50,592 nt of DNA. Origin: Desulfobacteraceae bacterium UBA2245 (lineage in GTDB: Bacteria > Desulfobacterota > Desulfobacteria > Desulfobacterales > UBA2245). The translations under genes were made by a program, and so were the position numbers. Positions 42,671 through 50,592 of the stretch are shown here, piece after piece (positions within the stretch are counted from its first letter, which is position 1; each line of letters opens with the position of its first letter). The stretch spans positions 83,421-134,012 of the forward strand of contig DDYB01000031.1 of assembly GCA_002347265.1 (NCBI GenBank), given 5' to 3'. The notes under the pieces are model-generated. The model had not been told where the DNA came from, made no database searches, and saw only the letters and a list, made by a program, of their open reading frames with translations.

Positions 42671-45600
42671 TCAGCCGCGCTTAATGCCCAGCTTCTTGAT
42701 CCGGAACCGAAGGGTGCTCGGATGCAGCTTGAGAATCGCTGCGGCGCCTTGCGGCCCTTCGATTTTGCCGTCCGTTTCGCGGAGAGCTCTCAGGATGTGC
42801 TCCCGTTCCATTGCGGCCAGGTCCTTCAGGGATGCATCCGCCTCATCTTTCAAGCTCACCGGCTCGAGAGGGTCCGTCAGATGAAACACGGAACCCGGGG
42901 AGGTGATCACGCCCCGTTCAATCAGGTGTTCCAGTTCCCTTACGTTTCCGGGCCACGAGTAGTTCTGCAGCTTTTTAATCGTGTCCTTCGGGATGGTCTC
43001 GATATTCCGGCCAAATTTGCGCGCATACTTTTCCACGAAAAAATGCACAAGCTGCGGAATATCCTCGGAGCGCTTTCTCAACGGGGGAAGTGTTACCGGA
43101 AACACATTCAGTCTGAAAAACAGATCCTCACGAAACCTCCCGCTTTGCATCTCAGCCTTCAAGTCCCGGCTTGTTGATGCAATGACCCTCACGTCCACTT
43201 TGACCGTTTTGGCGCTGCCCAGCCTTTCAAATTCGCCGTCCTGAAGCACACGCAGGAGCTTCGACTGGAGCCCTTTCGGCAGCTCGCCGATTTCGTCGAG
43301 AAAGATCGTCCCCCCGTCGGCCGCTTCGAAGCGGCCTGCCTGCCGGGCGTGGGCGCCGGTAAAGGCGCCCTTCTCCCGCCCGAAGAGTTCGCTCTCGATA
43401 AGGTTTTCAGGCAGGGCCGCACAGTTCACGGTGATCATCGCCCGTTCCTTGCGGGAGCTGAGACTGTGGATGGCATCCGCGACCATTCCCTTGCCTGTCC
43501 CGGTTTCGCCGAGAATCAGGACGGTCGCATCCGTAACGGCTACCTGCCTGACCCTGAAAAGTACATAGTTGAGGGCGTCGCTGCTTCCGACAATCTTCCC
43601 GAAACCCTGCCTCTGCCCGAGTTCCTCACGAAGGTAAATGTTCTCTTTTTCCAGCTGAGACTTCAACTTTTCGATCTCCGCCAGATGCTCCCGAAGCTGA
43701 TTTTCCATTCTCTTGAGTTCGGTAATGTCCTGAGCAAATACCGATATCCCGAAGATTGCGTCATCGCTTTTGAGGATGTTAAAATTCATTCGAAGGGTTC
43801 GATTTCCCCGATACGTCCCATAATCTGTCGTGAACGATCCCTCATTCAGCAGCCGGTGGTAGAACGAATGCCATATCCGAACATATTCTTCGGACTTGAA
43901 GAGATCTTCAGGACGCATGCCCACCTCGATAGGAAGACCGACGCAATGGAGGAAGTAATCATAAAGGCCCCGGTTGAAGGTGAGAAGACCAAAGCGCTTC
44001 GCATCCACCGACCAGATCAGGTCGGGTGTGCTGTTGATTAATGTATTAAGAGATGTCTCTGAATTTTTGAAACGCAACTCAATCTTTTTACGTTCGGTGA
44101 TGTCAAGCGACAAGCCCAGCAGGCGATCCGATTCCCCGTTCGATTTCAGAAAGCGCCCGCGGGCGCCTATCCATCGGGTATTTCCGTCGGGCAGCAAAAT
44201 CCGGTAATCGCATCTGAGTTCATCTCCGGACTGAAGCGCCTGCTGCACATCCTGGTGGATCCGGTCCCTGTCCTCGGGATGAATCGCCCTGAAGTAGCTT
44301 TCATAGTTGATTTCTTCATCCGGACCAAAATGAAACAGCTCCCGGCTCTTTGGCGAAACCCAGACCTTTTTCGTATCGACATCCATGATCCACAGGCCTG
44401 CCCCCACGGTTTCAGTGATCAGACTCAGACGCGCTTCGCTTTCACGCAACATCGTTTCGTTTTGCTTGCTGATGAGCGCGTTGGCGAATATCTGGGCGAC
44501 CAGTTGAAGTTGCATGATAAGCGTTTCCGGCCAGGTGCGTTCGGCCTGCACGGTATTGAAGGACAATGCCCCGATGACCTGACCTCCCCCCGGCGCCAAC
44601 GGGAAAGTCAATGAGGTCTTGATGCCGAAGTGGCGCCAGGTCTCCCGGTCACGGGCCGCTTCGAAGGGGACATCCTCGATGGATGAGACGACGATTAACC
44701 TGCCTGCCTCCAGCTGCTCCTGGCACCAGGGAAAATGCTCCTGGGCGTACATCGGTTCGGGAAACGGCGGGCCTCCAAGGGGTCGATATATGTGAGTCAT
44801 CTTGTAGATACGGGGAGTTTCCATCGACCACTGCCAGAGCGAGGAAAGATCCAGCCCCAGACATTCACAGACACGGCGCTGCGCATCAACGATTTCGCCG
44901 TCTACCTTGTCGGCGCTCAGATTGACAAAGCGCCCTGAGATCTCAACCAGGAGCATTTCGAACCTGTGCTGGTCCTCCAATCGTAACTTGTCCTGCATGT
45001 ACTCCAGAGCATTGACGAAAATTTCTCCCAGCAGCCGCAGGCGGGGGATAAATTCCTCCGGCCAGACCCGTTCGCGCTTCACGGAATCGAAGGCAATAAT
45101 ATGATCAACCTGTCCGCCGATGATGATCGGTATGTGCAGGGCGGATCGAATCCCCCATTCGGCATAGGCTTGCCTGTCCATGGTCGCTTCGGCCGGCAAA
45201 TCATCTATCCTCGAAAACGACAAGACTTCACGCTTTCGAATCAGCTTGTCGTAAGCCCATGGGCGGATCGATATCGGAAGCTCCACCCCTGGGGCAATCG
45301 GCGGTACATCCTCTGCCGCGGCAGCATGAGTAACCTGCCATGAGGTTTTATTCGGAAATGTCTTAACCAGCTCGCAACGGTCGACCTCAAAGAATTCCAG
45401 AAGTCTTTTCAGGGTTTGCTCGATCTCCAGGTCCACCCGATCAGGAGACAGGTTTACAAACCTGGACGAGACCTCCGACAGCAATCGTTCGAACCTCAGA
45501 CGATCTTCCATGGCCTTTTCGGAAGCCGCCAGATGTTCGTTGGCGCTTTCCAGATCGTCAGTGAGTTTCCTGAATCTTGCCTCAAGTTCGTCATGGGCCC

Positions 45601-45682
45601 GCCGAGGGGTCCCTTGAGCCCGTTTGCTTCCGGTGGTGTTACGAATACGGATTGACATCGGTGATATATCCGGTATCGGCAT
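42671..45682 (-). CDS. Sigma-54-dependent transcriptional activator with two GAF and two PAS domains
   Basis: A 1003-aa enhancer-binding protein. Domain order: N-terminal coiled coil (about 30-60), GAF (about 65-235), GAF (about 240-415), PAS (about 425-540), PAS (about 545-660), a short coiled coil, the AAA+ ATPase with Walker A (GETGTGKG) and GAFTGA loop (EKGAFTGAHARQAGRFEAAD), and a C-terminal Fis-type helix-turn-helix (LRETDGKIEGPQGAAAILKL). GAF and PAS domains imply sensing of small ligands or redox state; no heme or iron ligand is obvious. The start is the ATG at 45682. A palindrome lies just after its stop and may be its target. The ABM gene follows; its upstream region has no clear sigma-54 (GG-N10-GC) promoter. 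Confidence 0.92.
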   Translation of the reverse strand: MPIPDISPMSIRIRNTTGSKRAQGTPRRAHDELEARFRKLTDDLESANEHLAASEKAMEDRLRFERLLSEVSSRFVNLSPDRVDLEIEQTLKRLLEFFEVDRCELVKTFPNKTSWQVTHAAAAEDVPPIAPGVELPISIRPWAYDKLIRKREVLSFSRIDDLPAEATMDRQAYAEWGIRSALHIPIIIGGQVDHIIAFDSVKRERVWPEEFIPRLRLLGEIFVNALEYMQDKLRLEDQHRFEMLLVEISGRFVNLSADKVDGEIVDAQRRVCECLGLDLSSLWQWSMETPRIYKMTHIYRPLGGPPFPEPMYAQEHFPWCQEQLEAGRLIVVSSIEDVPFEAARDRETWRHFGIKTSLTFPLAPGGGQVIGALSFNTVQAERTWPETLIMQLQLVAQIFANALISKQNETMLRESEARLSLITETVGAGLWIMDVDTKKVWVSPKSRELFHFGPDEEINYESYFRAIHPEDRDRIHQDVQQALQSGDELRCDYRILLPDGNTRWIGARGRFLKSNGESDRLLGLSLDITERKKIELRFKNSETSLNTLINSTPDLIWSVDAKRFGLLTFNRGLYDYFLHCVGLPIEVGMRPEDLFKSEEYVRIWHSFYHRLLNEGSFTTDYGTYRGNRTLRMNFNILKSDDAIFGISVFAQDITELKRMENQLREHLAEIEKLKSQLEKENIYLREELGQRQGFGKIVGSSDALNYVLFRVRQVAVTDATVLILGETGTGKGMVADAIHSLSSRKERAMITVNCAALPENLIESELFGREKGAFTGAHARQAGRFEAADGGTIFLDEIGELPKGLQSKLLRVLQDGEFERLGSAKTVKVDVRVIASTSRDLKAEMQSGRFREDLFFRLNVFPVTLPPLRKRSEDIPQLVHFFVEKYARKFGRNIETIPKDTIKKLQNYSWPGNVRELEHLIERGVITSPGSVFHLTDPLEPVSLKDEADASLKDLAAMEREHILRALRETDGKIEGPQGAAAILKLHPSTLRFRIKKLGIKRG

Positions 45683-45752
45683 CAAGGATTAATATTCCAT
45701 CCTGGGCGGTTTCAAAGAGTCGTTGACAGCAGGTCTCCGAACTCATATCTCT

Positions 45753-45881
45753 TCTGCGTCTGAGGCCGCCTTACAGGGTTGAGCGGCTCTCGCCAATGCT
45801 CACATATGCATGAATATGCTGCGCTTGTCGCATCGTCGCGCGCCTTGCCTGACGGCCTGATTCTTGTTTTTCAACACCCTG
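45753..45881 (+). repeat. Copy of the MITE-like element with decayed left end
   Basis: Bases GCTCTCGCCAATGCTCACAT and on to the terminal GTTTTTCAACACCCTG match the copy at 14972-15114 closely and in the same orientation. The left end is altered (CTGCGTCTGAGGCCGCC aligns, but the TIR is missing). It lies in the 371-bp gap between the sigma-54 activator start (45682) and the barrel gene end (46057). The rest of the gap (45882-46006) is AT-rich with no gene. Confidence 0.8.
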
Positions 45882-46006
45882 TTAAGACTCGCGGAACCTT
45901 CAAGCATTTTCTGCTACTCGTTTATAAAAATGTTAGGGAAAATATCTTTAAGTGTCAATTTTTTAAAGAGTTGGAAGAAGGGCTGCGCCGAAAGAAAACA
46001 ATAAAC

Positions 46007-46033
46007 AAGGCGGAGTCGATTGAACCCCGCCTT
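46007..46033 (-). terminator. Intrinsic terminator-like hairpin downstream of the barrel gene
   Basis: AAGGCGG (46007-46013) pairs with CCGCCTT (46027-46033) around a 13-nt loop. On the minus strand the stem is followed by a T-rich TTGTTTATTGTTTT. It ends the transcript of 46057-46746. Confidence 0.6.
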
Positions 46034-46056
46034 TTAAAAACATATCAACCGATTGC

Positions 46057-46746
46057 TTAAAAATGATAATTTAAACCAAAAGTGACAATGCTCGATTCGA
46101 TTTCAAGTTCAGTTCCATAATAATAATAGTAATCTTCATAATCGTCATCTGTGTCTGTCATGAAAAATCGATAGGCAAGATCCACTGAGAAGTTTCTGTT
46201 GATTTCACAATTAACCCCGGCAAATATCTGCCACGCAAAAGCCGTATCATCATAACTCAACGAATAGGTATCTGTAATTCCACCCCATCTGTCTATTTCT
46301 TTGCCGGAGAAGTCAACATCGGAAATGCCCAGGCCAACGCCCAGAAACGGGTGAAATCTTCCCTCGGGGTATTTGGCGATAAAATTAAACATGAAATTAT
46401 GCACATCCAAATCACCCTCCAATGCATAAAAATCATCTCCTTCAGAAGCCAGAACGGTCCGATCCACATCCGGACCAAAATACAGATATTCAAATTCAAC
46501 AGCTACCGCCCTGGCAAAAGGAAATGTATAACCGATTTTAGCACCGAGCGTCCAGGTATTCTGAATGTCAAGATCGTATGATGGGAAATAAGACCCTTTA
46601 TACTCTAAATCCGAGCCAAAAGCATACCCTCCGACGATCCCTACATAAAGAGGACCGGTCTCTCCAGCCAACGAAGTATTGACAGGGACCAATGAAATCA
46701 AAGCGGCTAAAAATAAGACCGTTACCGAACCGATAAGCTGTTTCAT
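46057..46746 (-). CDS. Small outer-membrane barrel protein
   Basis: A 229-aa exported protein. The signal peptide ends near NTSLAG. It has eight or so beta strands with alternating aromatics (GPLYVGIVGGYAFGSDLEYK, AVAVEFEYLYFGPDV, FHPFLGVGLGISDVDF) and ends in IVTFGLNYHF with terminal Phe. The pattern is that of an eight-stranded OmpA/OmpW-like barrel. A run of Asp/Tyr residues near the C terminus (DDDYEDYYYYYGTELE) is unusual. Its AT content is visibly higher than its neighbours', which may mean separate acquisition. The start has GAGGAGGGAG. Confidence 0.85.
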   Translation of the reverse strand: MKQLIGSVTVLFLAALISLVPVNTSLAGETGPLYVGIVGGYAFGSDLEYKGSYFPSYDLDIQNTWTLGAKIGYTFPFARAVAVEFEYLYFGPDVDRTVLASEGDDFYALEGDLDVHNFMFNFIAKYPEGRFHPFLGVGLGISDVDFSGKEIDRWGGITDTYSLSYDDTAFAWQIFAGVNCEINRNFSVDLAYRFFMTDTDDDYEDYYYYYGTELEIESSIVTFGLNYHF

Positions 46747-46928
46747 AACTCCCTCCTCATCTTATTTTTGTCCAGGGTTGGGTTCAATTCACGGATAGCG
46801 CTTTTTCCCTATTGTCTCCGTAACGCGCTGGTATGTCAAGCTCATGTTGATCTTCGGAGTGATTGTTACTTGAAGTGCTGGATGCACTTTAAAATTATCG
46901 AATTCACACCGTCAGGAAATACGCGGCA

Positions 46929-47273
46929 TCAACTCTCTCCTCTTTTCGGAACGATGCAGACGAAATCAAAAGGTTCCGATCCCGTATTTCGGAAGCGATG
47001 GGCTTCGTTATGATCGACATAAACATAATCGCCCGGTTGCAGCGAATGTTCTTTGCCCGCAGCATCCATCACGAGGCCCTTTCCGGATTCGATTTTCACC
47101 AGGTGAGGAAATTCGTGGGCGTGATGCGGGCTCATTCCGCCGGATTCGATGCTGAAATACCGCAGGACGATCTCCTGCGACCCGTCTTCCGGACCGATGA
47201 CAATCTGCTTCTTGACATGATCATACCCCTGCACGCCGGCGCAGGGAACATCGCTGAGTTTTTTTATCACCAT
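46929..47273 (-). CDS. Small cupin-domain protein
   Basis: A 114-aa single-domain cupin. The first metal motif is in GGMSPHHAHEFPHLVKIESG, with PHHAHEFPH supplying His/Glu ligands. The second is in GDYVYVDHNEAHRFRNTGSE. It is predicted to bind a divalent metal; the substrate is unknown. The start has GAGGAGA. The DUF3795 gene lies 109 bp upstream on the same strand. Confidence 0.88.
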   Translation of the reverse strand: MVIKKLSDVPCAGVQGYDHVKKQIVIGPEDGSQEIVLRYFSIESGGMSPHHAHEFPHLVKIESGKGLVMDAAGKEHSLQPGDYVYVDHNEAHRFRNTGSEPFDFVCIVPKRGES

Positions 47274-47382
47274 GGTTTTCTCCTCTGTGTCTGAATTTCA
47301 TGTGTTACGGAAAGCCGGGCAGCGCGCCGATGCGTTGTCCCGTATGTCCGATGTTGAAACGACTCTTATCGTTCCGTTAAAA

Positions 47383-47874
47383 TCAGTCCGGATTCAACTT
47401 CACCTTGCACCGGTTGCACCGTACGGCGCCCCTGAAAACTCTGTTGTCGCATTCAGGGCACACATAGCGGGCCTCTTCATCCTCAATCCATTTTTCAGTG
47501 CCGACTTTTCGCCGGTATGGAACAGCCCGCAATATGACCTTTTTGCCGACTTCCATTGGAAAATCTTCAATGTGCCGGCAGGGAAATTGATTGCATTGAT
47601 GGCATCCGGCAAGACCCTTCTCTTGTGCGCATTTCCTGATTTCGCACTGCCGGCAATGCATAAAACGCTCATCAGACATGCAGCCGCGGCATCGAATGTC
47701 TTCTGTTGAAAGATTCTCGCTGTCGGGCAGGATGCCTTTGCCGGGAACCCCGCCTTTGTACAGATCGACCAGCCGCTCCTTGAGTTTCTGATTGTCATCC
47801 CGGTGCGCCATGTAGATGGCGCAGACTCCGCAATACAGGCCGCAAGGCGAAACCAAATCCGGATTTATCTTCAT
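47383..47874 (-). CDS. DUF3795-like Cys-rich protein with zinc ribbon
   Basis: A 163-aa cytoplasmic protein. The N-terminal CGLYCGVCAIYMAHR and the central CRGCMSDERFMHCRQCEIRK and CHQCNQFPC blocks are typical of DUF3795. At the C terminus a zinc ribbon is formed by YVCPECDNRV and CNRCK. It probably binds zinc or an Fe-S cluster. The start has AGGAGG. Function is unknown; members are common in anaerobes. Confidence 0.85.
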   Translation of the reverse strand: MKINPDLVSPCGLYCGVCAIYMAHRDDNQKLKERLVDLYKGGVPGKGILPDSENLSTEDIRCRGCMSDERFMHCRQCEIRKCAQEKGLAGCHQCNQFPCRHIEDFPMEVGKKVILRAVPYRRKVGTEKWIEDEEARYVCPECDNRVFRGAVRCNRCKVKLNPD

Positions 47875-47993
47875 AATCCCAACCCCTCCTGGTGCAGTAT
47901 TGACTCATATTGTAAACGCATAACGGAATAAACCAACGAAGAGCGCAGCGGGTCCGGTCAATAACCGATTCCGGCTGTTGAACAGGGACCGTT

Positions 47994-48416
47994 TTACTCA
48001 GTGAATCCCTTTTCCTTCATTTTCTCCGAATTTCTGAAGCACGCCATGCCGGTTTTCATTTTCCGAAAATTCAGTGCCTCGTAGAATGCCTCTTTTCCGG
48101 GCGTGGCGTATAGGATGATATTGCATTCCGGCAGCCGTTCCAGAATTTTCTTCATGATGATCGTTCCGATGCCCTTTCTCTGGAACTCGGGGGCGACCGC
48201 GACATCATAGACGGCGCCCTGGTAAACGCCGTCCGAGATCGCCCGGCCAAAACCGATCAGTTGGGCGGCATGATAGACAAATACCGTCGTATGGCTGGCT
48301 TCAAACGCTTTTCGGTGCGTCTCGGGCTCGTAGAATGCCATTCCCACGCGTTTCAGCGTTTCCGAAACGATCTTCCAGTCAACTTCGAAGCACTCGCACC
48401 GGATGTCTATTTCCAT
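47994..48416 (-). CDS. GNAT family N-acetyltransferase
   Basis: A 140-aa acetyltransferase with the acetyl-CoA motif VAPEFQRKGIGTIIMKKILE and the C-terminal ATPGKEAFYEALNFRKMKTG strand-loop. The start ATG overlaps the upstream gene's TGA (TGATG), so it is probably translationally coupled to the DapA-family gene. The longer ORF reading upstream to 48638 lies inside that gene and is not used. The substrate is unknown. Confidence 0.9.
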   Translation of the reverse strand: MEIDIRCECFEVDWKIVSETLKRVGMAFYEPETHRKAFEASHTTVFVYHAAQLIGFGRAISDGVYQGAVYDVAVAPEFQRKGIGTIIMKKILERLPECNIILYATPGKEAFYEALNFRKMKTGMACFRNSEKMKEKGFTE

Positions 48417-49357
48417 CAAAACCTCGCTGTTAATCCATTCCGTGTGATCGGGTTCGCAGTAAAATCCGGCTGCAGCGCATCGATCGCGACAAGTGCGCGC
48501 CGCACTTCCTCGACGCCTTCGGGCGGCAGGGGCGCCTGCGGGGGCAGGGGATCGCCGACCGCATACCCTTGAAGCTGCAGCGCCCCCTTGATGCAGGCAG
48601 CGAGGTTGTATCGGGCAAAGGCCTGGTTCAGATTCCACAGCGGCCGTTGCCGGTCCATTGCCGTCGCCCAGTCACCGCGCCGGCAGAGCTCATACAACTC
48701 GACGCTTTGCCGGGGCGCAACGCAGGCAGGCCCGGCCATCCATCCGACGCCGCCGATCATCATCACACAGACCGGAATGTGCGCCGAGGCCGCAAAAACC
48801 TGAATCCGTCCTTCGACCCGGTTGAGGATCGAGAGCAGCCGGCCGGTATTGGACGAGGCATCCTTGATGTAGCGGATGTTGGGGATGCGGCTCAGGCGAT
48901 CGATGACGGGAAGGCTCAGGTCCGACCGCTGAAAGTTCGGGTTGGTGTAGAGCACCACGGGAAGGGAGACCGCCTCGGCGATCGCCTTGAAGTAGGCGAA
49001 AACGCCTTCGTCCGGAACCGGAAAGTACGCTTCCATGATCGCGAGAATGCCGCTGCACCCGAGACGTTCGAACTCGCGCGCCTGGAAGGTGGCGTCGGCG
49101 ATCGTGGTCGAACCGACTCCCGCCACAACCGGAACCCGGCCGTTCGCAGCCTCGACAACCACTTCGACAACCCGCCGCCGCTGGGCCCAGGTGAGATAGG
49201 CGAATTCTCCCGTGGATCCGAGCGGGGTCAGCCCATGAACGCCGGCCTTGATGAGATCGTCGGACAGCCGGGCAAGGACTTTTGCATCGACCTCTCCGGT
49301 CGTACGGATCGGGGATACCAGGTAGGGAAAAACTCCGTGGAAATGCGTTTCAATCAT
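48416..49357 (-). CDS. Dihydrodipicolinate synthase/N-acetylneuraminate lyase (DapA/NanA) family protein
   Basis: A 313-aa class I aldolase. The family features are GLTPLGSTGEFAYLTWAQRR, VPVVAGVGSTTIADAT, PVVLYTNPNFQRSDL, and the Schiff-base Lys in NIRYIKDASSNTGRL. The Tyr of the catalytic triad is in VVLYTNP. The start is the ATG at 49357, with AAGGAGA upstream. The family covers lysine synthesis and sugar-acid aldolases. The GNAT partner suggests a catabolic or modification role rather than lysine synthesis, but this is weak. Confidence 0.88.
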   Translation of the reverse strand: MIETHFHGVFPYLVSPIRTTGEVDAKVLARLSDDLIKAGVHGLTPLGSTGEFAYLTWAQRRRVVEVVVEAANGRVPVVAGVGSTTIADATFQAREFERLGCSGILAIMEAYFPVPDEGVFAYFKAIAEAVSLPVVLYTNPNFQRSDLSLPVIDRLSRIPNIRYIKDASSNTGRLLSILNRVEGRIQVFAASAHIPVCVMMIGGVGWMAGPACVAPRQSVELYELCRRGDWATAMDRQRPLWNLNQAFARYNLAACIKGALQLQGYAVGDPLPPQAPLPPEGVEEVRRALVAIDALQPDFTANPITRNGLTARF

Positions 49358-49470
49358 CGCTTTCTCCTTGGCTGGCGCTGGTCCCGTTCCTTTGCGCCAA
49401 GGTCTGTCTGCATGCACAGGCAGGCGTTCGAAAAGGCGCGGGCAGGGGGAAAATACCCCGGATTGCCCGA

Positions 49471-49842
49471 TCAGGAATCATTGAACTGGCCTGTCTTGAG
49501 CATCACGATGGTGCAGGCTTCAACGACGATTTTCCCGCTGTCCTGAATCTGCTACTTGATGGAATCGGATTCGGTTCCGGGATTCAGAATTACCCTTCGA
49601 ATGTCGGACCGAACAATTGCATCAAGGTGCCGTTCCATGTTCCGCGGGCTCACATAAACCGTCAGTGTATCGATATTTCGGGGAACATCGTCAATTGACC
49701 TGTAGCTCTTCAGCCCAAGAATATCCTCGTCCCGAATGCAAATCGGAACGACATCATATCCCTTTTCCATAAGGATTTCCTGGGCAATTCGAGCATACCG
49801 CCCTTTCTTGTTGCTCGCACCGAGAATGCCGACTGTTTTCAT
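49471..49842 (-). pseudogene. CoA-binding domain protein interrupted by an in-frame amber codon
   Basis: The frame runs from the ATG at 49842 (MKTVGILGASNKKGRYARIA) to LNPGTESDSIK, where TAG occurs at 49552-49554 (codon 97). It continues in frame QIQDSGKIVVEACTIVMLKT, then GQFNDS-stop. The continuation is exactly what the CoA-binding (YccU/succinyl-CoA-ligase-like Rossmann) family has after that point, so the intact product would have 123 residues. The TAG is one base from a sense codon such as CAG or AAG. Without suppression a 96-residue truncated protein results. Nonsense mutation, sequencing error and recoding are all possible. Confidence 0.7.
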
Positions 49843-50166
49843 GAATCGATCCTGCGCGTTGCTCACGGGGCCCGGCATTTTCCGTCCGCACCCGAGAAGG
49901 TTGTGCGCCCGGCATGGGCGCGATTTTGCGGGGAACAACCCTCAGTATTTGAACTCAGGCGCCGACAAGACGACAAAACCACAAATGAGGTTAGAAGGCA
50001 AGGGCGAATCCGCGAGGAGCTTACCCGCCCGTCATGGTCTTCCAGGCGGAGCGCGTCAGGAAACTTTCGGGCATGTTTCCTTCCATTTCTTCAAACAGAC
50101 GCCCTTAGGGCGTGATGCGCCGAAAGGTTTCAAGTTGATTTACCACGAAGTTCACGAAGGATTAAT
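49843..50166. other. Gap without a recognisable gene
   Basis: No convincing coding region. A small inverted repeat CGCCCTTAGGGCG is at about 50100-50112, and ACCACGAAGTTCACGAAGG lies near 50141. At about 49932-49944 GGAACAACCCTCA resembles part of the palindromic site at 42606, probably by chance. The stretch ends at the edge of the IS256-like element. Confidence 0.5.
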
Positions 50167-50592
50167 GAGGGTGTTTAGAATTCTGTGTCAGTTAACCAAA
50201 AGCTGATATAGTCAGCGAAACAAGGAGAACTGACATGAATCAAGAAGACCATGAATTCGATTTTTCAACAGCCCTTAAAGCCATTCAGGAAGGCAAGCCG
50301 CTTCTGGGCAGGGAAGGCATTCTCACGCCGTTAATCAAAAATCTCACCGAAGCAGCCCTTGAAGGCGAACTGGATTCGCATCTGGGCCGGGAAATCACCG
50401 CCAACCGCCGGAATGGGAAAAGCCGGAAGACCATCAAATCCTTGAATGGCAATTTTGAGTTGCGTACCCCTCGGGATCGTGGCGGGACCTTTTCTCCCCA
50501 ATTGGTCAAGAAGCATCAGACCAGCCTGAATGACGAGATTGAGCAGAAAATAATTGCCCTCTATGGCCTGGGCATGAGCTACCAGGATATCT
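50167..50592 (+). mobile_element. IS256-family insertion sequence, left part (cut by window edge)
   Basis: A terminal-repeat-like sequence, GGGTGTTTAGAATTCTGTGT (from about 50169), lies 45-65 bases before the transposase start. The element's right end is outside the window, so the inverted repeat and target duplication cannot be checked here. Confidence 0.75.
50235..50592 (+). CDS. IS256-family (Mutator-like) transposase, partial
   Basis: Open from the ATG at 50235 to the window edge (119 codons), with AAGGAGA seven bases before the start. The N-terminal part of the family is clear: LIKNLTEAALEGELDSHLGR, then NRRNGKSRKTIKSLNGNFEL, RTPRDRGGTFSPQLVKKHQT and IIALYGLGMSYQDI. The DDE catalytic region lies beyond the window. 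Confidence 0.92.
   Translation, partial: MNQEDHEFDFSTALKAIQEGKPLLGREGILTPLIKNLTEAALEGELDSHLGREITANRRNGKSRKTIKSLNGNFELRTPRDRGGTFSPQLVKKHQTSLNDEIEQKIIALYGLGMSYQDI

Noticed and set aside
49552..49554. TAG as a pyrrolysine codon
   Set aside because: No pyl genes are seen in the window, the family has no special residue at this place, and a single-base nonsense change is simpler.
1..50592. tRNA or rRNA genes
   Set aside because: No cloverleaf-like or rRNA-like sequence was noticed on reading; a covariance-model scan would be needed to exclude one fully.

Overview
The window looks like a chromosomal segment of a Gram-negative, Sec-using anaerobe, most likely Desulfobacterota (formerly Deltaproteobacteria). 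The clues are many outer-membrane barrels and lipoproteins, an RND pump, multiheme c-type cytochromes, an anaerobic sulfatase-maturing radical SAM enzyme, a sigma-54 activator, and two genes whose in-frame TGA sits where their families carry a redox cysteine. The taxonomic call is an inference from gene content; no rRNA or marker gene is present.

Layout. 1-4.2 kb (+ strand): an inverted-repeat element fragment, a peroxiredoxin-like gene with an in-frame TGA (candidate selenoprotein), an RND outer-membrane factor, an HD-GYP protein and a DUF3313 lipoprotein. 4.2-8.7 kb (- strand): RND pump and membrane-fusion protein. 8.9-16.5 kb (-): a patatin/Omp85 (type Vd-like) protein, an OMP remnant, a SYLF protein, a 59-aa membrane protein, an MscS-family channel whose 5' end carries an in-frame repeat insertion, and an anaerobic sulfatase maturase. 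16.5-30.1 kb (-): an MetA-like barrel, a GH63-like glucosidase, a repeat-rich exported protein, FadL, a DUF1254/DUF1214 protein, a Ser-type sulfatase, an alpha-amylase-family enzyme and another MetA-like barrel. 30.2-42.4 kb (-): a Cys-type sulfatase, an octaheme/HEAT/TPR protein, DUF2950, DUF3300, rhodanese, an OprB-like porin, a split-Soret-like diheme cytochrome with in-frame TGA (second candidate selenoprotein), a small periplasmic protein, a second DUF3313 protein and an ABM monooxygenase-like protein. 42.6-49.8 kb (-): a large GAF/PAS sigma-54 activator, a second full-core copy of the repeat, a barrel protein, cupin, DUF3795, GNAT, a DapA-family lyase and a CoA-binding protein broken by an amber codon. 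The right edge (+) enters an IS256-family element.

Two threads stand out. First, two unrelated redox proteins each have a TGA at the family's Cys position, and in each the TGA lies inside a local hairpin, as expected of bacterial SECIS elements. Second, the 11-41 kb region is a rearranged envelope/carbohydrate cluster littered with truncated copies of its own genes. The clearest is a chimera at 34.4-34.8 kb joining the 5' end of the amylase gene to the 3' end of the DUF1254 gene. This is what a large deletion in a duplicated amylase-sulfatase-DUF1254 operon would leave. Other remnants (DUF2950, DUF3300, GH63, repeat protein, sulfatase, amylase 3' end) lie in the gaps between intact genes.

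Functionally, the maturase could activate both exported sulfatases, one with Ser and one with Cys at the formylglycine position. The porins and barrels would admit substrate, and the GH63 and amylase enzymes, which lack signal peptides, would act in the cytoplasm. The substrate is unknown. Coordinates were checked by frame arithmetic. Homology statements rest on recognised motifs, not on database searches.
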